Positions 59,681-64,000 of a stretch of 64,000 bases of DNA are shown here, piece after piece. Origin of the DNA: Holophagales bacterium UBA5066 (GTDB lineage: Bacteria > Acidobacteriota > Thermoanaerobaculia > UBA5066). The position numbers and the translations under genes are program-made. The stretch spans positions 1 through 64,000 of the forward strand of contig DIAY01000107.1 in the NCBI GenBank assembly GCA_002414905.1, given 5' to 3'. The stretch's first letter is position 1; each line of letters opens with the position of its first letter. The notes beneath the pieces are model-generated. The model saw only the letters and a program-made list of their open reading frames with translations, did no database searches and was not told the origin of the DNA.

Positions 59681-60226
59681 ATGGCAAACGTCAACGAGAA
59701 GCTCGCGACGACCCGCGTGGAATACGAGCAGGCCGCCAGGGGGATCCGGGATCCGAAGGCGACCGTCCTGGCGCTCGGCGAAGATCTCTACCGGTTCTCG
59801 AGCAGCCGGACGCCCGGTTCCGGCGCGCCGATGCCGGCCATCCGGCAGACCAGCGGCCCCTGGTGGTTCCGAAGCCACGACTGGCAGAAGATCCTGAGAA
59901 CCTACCTGAAAGGACCCTTCCGCCTCGGGACCGTCGCCCGTTTCGCCGGAGCGGTCCAGTGGTCGTGGAGCGACATGGACATTCTCCTGAAGGCGCGGGT
60001 GACGCAGGGGATCGAAGCCTGGGAAGGGACCGGGCTCCCTCAGTTCCGCGACATCCTGCCGAACGGCATGACGGTGACGCTGAAGGGATTCCCGGACGTC
60101 GTGCAGCTCTACATCCCGGGGATGCCGGACGCCGCACACGCCCTCCGGCTCGTTGACCGGCTCTCGATCGCGAGCTCGACCGCGCACGGTGACGCGACGG
60201 GCGGGCCCTACGGCGAGGCACGCTGA
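59681..60226 (+). CDS. Unknown 181-residue soluble protein
   Basis: Not recognised. It starts at ATG 59681 behind GAGAGGGGG. No signal peptide or membrane segment is seen. The middle (80-150) has a mix of short helices and strands with W-F-R-S-H-D-W and Q-W-S-W-S-D-M-D; Trp content is high. No metal or nucleotide motif is evident. Its 3' end overlaps the convergent TMTC-like gene by 19 bases. Confidence 0.65.
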   Translation: MANVNEKLATTRVEYEQAARGIRDPKATVLALGEDLYRFSSSRTPGSGAPMPAIRQTSGPWWFRSHDWQKILRTYLKGPFRLGTVARFAGAVQWSWSDMDILLKARVTQGIEAWEGTGLPQFRDILPNGMTVTLKGFPDVVQLYIPGMPDAAHALRLVDRLSIASSTAHGDATGGPYGEAR

Positions 60227-62310
60227 GATGGTGAGGCCGTCACCCGGAACTCCTCGATCCTCGCCCTCAGGCTGAGATTCCTCGCGGGCCTGCCGAACGC
60301 CCGCTCGATCGCGGGCAGCGTCGTGGACGCGATGCCTCGCGCCAGAGGCGCGCGGCCTGCGAGCTCGAGCAGCAGCCGGGCGGGCTTCGGATCCCGCGGA
60401 GCGGCACGCACGGCGCGGCCGAGCTCGGCGGCAGCAGCAACGACATTGCCCCGGGCCTCGTAGCGCTCCGCGAGGAAGAGGCGAGCTTCGAGCCCGCCGG
60501 GCTCCGCCAGGACCGCCCGACGCGCCTCTGACAGCGCCTCCGCCTCTTGCCCGAGAGCCGAGAGCGTTCGTGCCAGGCCGGTGTGCGCCCGGGCGCCTCC
60601 GTGTTCGACGGCGAGGGCCCGGCGCCAGACCGCCCGGGCCTCCTCGAGCCGCCCGAGAGAATGGAGGAGCGTCGCACGGTGAAGGAGGAGCGGCACAGAG
60701 CGCGGGAGACGCTGGAGTCCGTCGGCGCAGGCACGCTCCGCCTCCACGAGCCGCCCCGCTTCCTCCTCGGCCTTCGCGAGCCCCTGCCAGCCGATCTCGT
60801 AGTCCGTCCTGAGCGACAGCGCGCGGCGGTAGAAGGTCCGGGCGTCGTCCCACCGGGCCTCCTTCCGGGCGATGCGGGCGAGGAGCGCCCACGCGTCGTA
60901 GTACCTCGGAAACAGCGCGACCGCCTTCTCGAGGCTCGACCGTGCCGCGACGGTCTCGCCGCGCCCGGCCGCCACGGAGGCGACGTTGTACCAGGCGCGA
61001 GCGGAGCGGGGGACCTGCCGGACCATCTCGCCGAAAAGCCGTTCATCGTCGTGGAAGACCTCGTTCCGCGCGACCGTCGCGGCCGCGTACGTCACGAGGA
61101 CGACGCCGAGGACGGCGGCCCGGAATCCGCTCGAAAAGCCCGGGACGGCCGCGGCCAGGCCTGCCGCCGCCAGGAGGAGACCCGCGGACGGCAGGTAGGC
61201 GAGACGATCGGCGTAGATCGTCCCGATGGGAAAGAGAATGTTCGACGTCGGCAGGATCGTTCCGAGGAAAAGGGCGATTCCAAGAGAGACGAGAGGCTGC
61301 CGGCGCAGGGCCACGAGGCCCGCCACGGCAAGCGCGAGGACGAAGGCGAGTCCGGCTCCCGCACGCGGATCCGAGAGGGACGGCAGGAGGTCGAGGGCGT
61401 GGGCAGAGTGGTCCCCCGACAACCCGAGCGGAACGAAAGTCTTCGCGACGTACCGGAGGAGTATCCAGAAGCCGTTCGCGGCCCGGACGAGATGCGGCAG
61501 CGGCGCGAGCGGGTTGTCGAGGTCGAAGAAGGCCTCCTTCCTCGAGACGAGGCCCCCCATCGCGAAGTACCGGACCGCGGCGAACGCCGCCAGGGGAAGG
61601 AGCAGGCCGGACATCGCCCGGGCCTTCCTTCCGAGCCGGGCGCCGAGCGGCTCCCCGGTGTCGCGCCGCAGGAGCTCGCCAAGGATGACGACGCCCGGAA
61701 GGACGACGGCGTTCTCTTTCGTGAAGACGGCGAGGAGGAACGCGGCGAGAGCGCCTGCGTACGGCCAGAGGCGAAGGCGTGGCCCGTCCGTCGCATGCCG
61801 GAAGAGGAGAGCCGAGAGGAAGATGAGCGACGCCACGAGGAGCTCGGCCCGGCCGACGATCCCCGTCACCGCCTCGACATGGATCGGCACGACCGCAAAG
61901 AGCGCCGCCGCCACCAGCGCAGGCCTCCGCGGCATACCGAGCGCGAGGACCCACGTGGCGAGCAGCAGGGTCGTCGCGACGTGCAGCGCGACGTTCACGG
62001 CGTGGAACGGCAGGGGGGCCTTCCCCGTCGTCCAGCGCTGGACGGCGTACGTCAGGAGGACCACCGGCCGGAAGTTCTTCGCGGTCGCCAGCGGCCCTCC
62101 GAAGTAGTGCGTCGTGAAGATCTCGCCCACGCGGTCGGGAGACGACAGGCGCGGGTTGTCGCGGACGATGGCCTTGTCGTCGAACGTGAAGTCCGCTCGG
62201 AGACCGTTCAGGAATGGCAGAAGCGAGAGGAGGGCGAGGGCGAACGCCGCGCGACGCCCGAGCCGTCCCGGCACGGCGCTCACGGGACCGCGCGCCGGGT
62301 GGCGAGCCAT
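60208..62310 (-). CDS. TMTC-like polytopic protein with C-terminal TPRs
   Basis: A 700-residue protein. About ten transmembrane helices cover residues 20-440. The first loop has A-D-F-T-F-D-D-K-A-I-V-R-D-N-P, close to the DDxxI motif of eukaryotic TMTC proteins and bacterial GT-C glycosyltransferases, and H-V-E-A-V-T-G-I-V-G-R-A-E-L is the second conserved loop. The last 250 residues form six or so TPR repeats. By analogy it may transfer sugar from a lipid carrier to proteins outside the membrane; no acceptor is known. Its start overlaps a possible small reading frame. Confidence 0.85.
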   Translation of the reverse strand: MARHPARGPVSAVPGRLGRRAAFALALLSLLPFLNGLRADFTFDDKAIVRDNPRLSSPDRVGEIFTTHYFGGPLATAKNFRPVVLLTYAVQRWTTGKAPLPFHAVNVALHVATTLLLATWVLALGMPRRPALVAAALFAVVPIHVEAVTGIVGRAELLVASLIFLSALLFRHATDGPRLRLWPYAGALAAFLLAVFTKENAVVLPGVVILGELLRRDTGEPLGARLGRKARAMSGLLLPLAAFAAVRYFAMGGLVSRKEAFFDLDNPLAPLPHLVRAANGFWILLRYVAKTFVPLGLSGDHSAHALDLLPSLSDPRAGAGLAFVLALAVAGLVALRRQPLVSLGIALFLGTILPTSNILFPIGTIYADRLAYLPSAGLLLAAAGLAAAVPGFSSGFRAAVLGVVLVTYAAATVARNEVFHDDERLFGEMVRQVPRSARAWYNVASVAAGRGETVAARSSLEKAVALFPRYYDAWALLARIARKEARWDDARTFYRRALSLRTDYEIGWQGLAKAEEEAGRLVEAERACADGLQRLPRSVPLLLHRATLLHSLGRLEEARAVWRRALAVEHGGARAHTGLARTLSALGQEAEALSEARRAVLAEPGGLEARLFLAERYEARGNVVAAAAELGRAVRAAPRDPKPARLLLELAGRAPLARGIASTTLPAIERAFGRPARNLSLRARIEEFRVTASPSQRASP

Positions 62311-62405
62311 TTCACGAGGGCATCTCCGAAGACGGGTGTCGCCGCCACGACGAGGAGAAACGGGGTGGCGCAGGCGCGCAGGAGAAGTGGCGGAAGGGCA
62401 CGCAT
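62280..62405 (-). CDS. Possible 41-residue membrane peptide
   Basis: A short frame from ATG 62405: M-R-A-L-P-P-L-L-L-R and then a hydrophobic run, ending A-T-R-R-A-V-P. It fills the 109-base gap between the sigma-54 activator and the TMTC-like gene and overlaps the latter by 31 bases. It could be chance; only the hydrophobic run and position support it. Confidence 0.25.
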   Translation of the reverse strand: MRALPPLLLRACATPFLLVVAATPVFGDALVKWLATRRAVP

Positions 62406-62419
62406 AGAGGCGTCCGAGT

Positions 62420-64000
62420 CTAGTCGGTGATGGACAGCCGCTTCATCTCGTAGAGGAGCGACTGCCGGGACAGATCGAGGATGGCGGCCGCCCTGGTCCG
62501 GTTCCCCCCGGCCTCGGCGAGCGTCTCGAGGATCACCCTCCTCTTCGCCTCGTCCACGGCTTCCCGGTATCGGCCCTTCCCCGGCCGCGGCGCCGCCGTC
62601 GCGACGCGAAGTGGCGGCGGCAGGTGTTCCCGCTCCACCCGGCTTCCGGGTCCTGCCATCGCCCTGGCCACCTCGATCGCCGAGAGGAGCTCGCGGACGT
62701 TTCCGGGCCAGCTCCACGAAAGGAGCGCCGCCCGGGCCTGCGGGGCGACCGGCGTTCCGGCGAGCGCCCGCTCCAGCAGGACCCTCAGGTCTCGTGGCCT
62801 GTCCCTGAGGGGCGGCAGCGTGACCGTGATGCCGGCGATGCGATACAGGAGGTCTCCCCGAAAACGTCCCTCCCCGACGAGCCGCACGAGGTCGCGATGC
62901 GTGGCGGCGACGAGCCTCAGGTCCACCGCCCTGGTCCGCGTCTCGCCAAGGCGCCGGACCTCGCGCTCCTGCAGGACCCGCAGGAGCTTCGCCTGGACCT
63001 GCGCCGAAAGGTCACCGATCTCGTCCAGGAACAGCGTGCCGCCGGAGGACGCCTCGACGACCCCCGGCCGGTCCCGGTCGGCGCCGGTGAACGCTCCCCT
63101 CACGGCGCCGAAGAGCTCCGCCTCGGCGAGCGTTTCGGGAAGCGCCGCGACGTTCAACGCCACGAACGGGCCGCTCCGTCCCGAGGCACGGTGGATCTCG
63201 CGCGCCACCAGCTCCTTCCCCGTGCCGCTCTCGCCGAGGACGAGGACGGAGATGCGATGAGGCGCCACGCGCCGCACCGTGTCGAAGACTTCTCGAGTCG
63301 CGGCGTCCTCGGCCACCAGGGAAGGCGTCGGCGGCCCCGCGACGACCGCCTCCGGGCGGGCACTGGATGCGGTCAGCTCCTGAAAACGGGCAGCGGCGCC
63401 GTCGAGACCGGCTCGTCGCGCCGCGCGCTGGCCCAGTTGCCGGAGAGGGGCCGACTCCTCTCCTGCGAAGAACGCGGGGTATCGACCGCGCCACTCGAGG
63501 AGACGCGTCGCGACCTCGAGCGGACCGTCCGGACGATCGAGGAGGCCGGCGAGCGCCTGTCGGACGGCGGCCGGCGGCGCGAGGCCCCTCGCGAGACGGT
63601 CCTCGCCTTCGAAGAGCGTCTGTTGCACCGCGTCGAGCTCCGGCGGGACCGGAGCCGTCCGATGGAGGTCGCGCCGAGCCGACGCCACGAGCCGGACCCG
63701 ATAGGGCTCGACGCCGCTGCGGGCGTCCGGCCGGGGCTCGGCCTCCTCGAGCCTCGCGAGCGCCTCGGCGGCAGATCCGCACGCGAGCAGACGCGCCCCC
63801 TCGAGGACGAGGATCTCCCGGAGCGCCGGATGTTCCTCGTCGCCGGCCTCGAGTCTCGAGACGGCCTCTCCGAACGCCTCTGCCCCGTCGACGTCGTCCC
63901 CGTCCGCGAGGGCGAGACGTTGCCGGAGGGGAATCGAGAAGAGGAGCTGAAAGGTCCGTCCCGGCAATCGGTCGTGCGCAAGGACCTTCTTCAGGTCGTG
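62420..64000 (-). CDS. Sigma-54-dependent transcriptional activator, partial
   Basis: The frame is open to the right edge, so the N-terminus is missing. 526 residues are visible (from H-D-L-K-K on). The first 215 are helical with TPR-like spacing; no receiver domain is seen. The AAA+ core has Walker A GESGTGKE, the sigma-54 contact G-A-F-T-G-A, and Walker B TLFLDEIGD. The C-terminal Fis-type helix-turn-helix is GNRTRAAAILDLSRQSLLYEMKRL split over two helices. It activates RpoN promoters; targets are unknown. Confidence 0.9.
   Translation of the reverse strand, partial: HDLKKVLAHDRLPGRTFQLLFSIPLRQRLALADGDDVDGAEAFGEAVSRLEAGDEEHPALREILVLEGARLLACGSAAEALARLEEAEPRPDARSGVEPYRVRLVASARRDLHRTAPVPPELDAVQQTLFEGEDRLARGLAPPAAVRQALAGLLDRPDGPLEVATRLLEWRGRYPAFFAGEESAPLRQLGQRAARRAGLDGAAARFQELTASSARPEAVVAGPPTPSLVAEDAATREVFDTVRRVAPHRISVLVLGESGTGKELVAREIHRASGRSGPFVALNVAALPETLAEAELFGAVRGAFTGADRDRPGVVEASSGGTLFLDEIGDLSAQVQAKLLRVLQEREVRRLGETRTRAVDLRLVAATHRDLVRLVGEGRFRGDLLYRIAGITVTLPPLRDRPRDLRVLLERALAGTPVAPQARAALLSWSWPGNVRELLSAIEVARAMAGPGSRVEREHLPPPLRVATAAPRPGKGRYREAVDEAKRRVILETLAEAGGNRTRAAAILDLSRQSLLYEMKRLSITD

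Overview
This is a GC-rich bacterial chromosome segment of about 64 kb, densely coded, with about 52 protein genes and one tRNA and no phage, insertion sequence or CRISPR. The gene set marks a diderm with lipid A: lpxA, lpxD, BamA, a Skp-like chaperone and a LolCDE-type exporter are all present. Several traits point, by inference only, to Acidobacteriota or a close relative: ClpC (UVR type) in a diderm, an EF-G-like second GTPase, proteins with repeated 'GWALD' Ig-like domains, a TMTC-like TPR membrane protein, DUF4388 (PATAN) proteins and many GTG, TTG and even CTG starts. No species can be named from the sequence alone.

Layout. 1-3.7 kb: a cut-off SGNH hydrolase and a transglycosylase-like protein, lexA, then a divergent ECF sigma/anti-sigma pair behind an unusually AT-rich spacer with repeats. 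3.8-9.5 kb: a crotonase-family enzyme, tRNA-Pro, gamma-glutamyltransferase and a large membrane Ser/Thr kinase. 9.7-12.1 kb: an EF-G paralogue and a tandem array of palindromic repeats. 12.1-23.6 kb: a long minus-strand envelope operon, in transcription order lysS, lolC/E, lolD, clpC, bamA, skp, lpxD, fabZ, lpxA, mostly linked by overlapping stop/start codons. 23.6-28 kb: an unknown 543-residue protein divergent from hpt-ridA, then threonine aldolase and a metallo-hydrolase. 28-35.7 kb: a MacAB-type export system with an outer-membrane-like partner, a membrane protein, ribF and rimO. 35.8-39.6 kb: a three-enzyme aromatic amino acid fusion (chorismate mutase, prephenate dehydratase, DAHP synthase), asnS and a small orphan. 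39.7-46.5 kb: glutaryl-CoA dehydrogenase, PATAN and GGDEF signalling genes, a DNA glycosylase, a sugar epimerase and a SpoIIE-type phosphatase. 46.5-53.5 kb: PBP4-type peptidase, a nuclease-helicase fusion, a secreted Ig-repeat protein and a histone-deacetylase-family hydrolase. 53.5-59.5 kb: a plus-strand run of UPF0104 flippase-like protein, nrdR, hsp20, lon, thiL and a DUF2062 protein, each overlapping the next by four bases. 59.7-64 kb: an orphan protein, the TMTC-like protein and a sigma-54 activator cut by the window edge.

Two regulatory themes stand out. First, many genes that start their own transcription unit have a TANNNT -10 element exactly 8 bases before an ATG or GTG and no Shine-Dalgarno sequence, which suggests leaderless mRNAs (hpt, ltaE, asnS, dacB and the HDAC-like gene, with several near variants). 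Second, inside operons the coupling is very tight (ATGA, GTGA and TTGA overlaps). The best candidates for something undescribed are the 684-residue chorismate mutase-prephenate dehydratase-DAHP synthase fusion, the kinase linker carrying repeated T-E-I-L-R motifs that look like FHA docking sites, and the leaderless promoter pattern.
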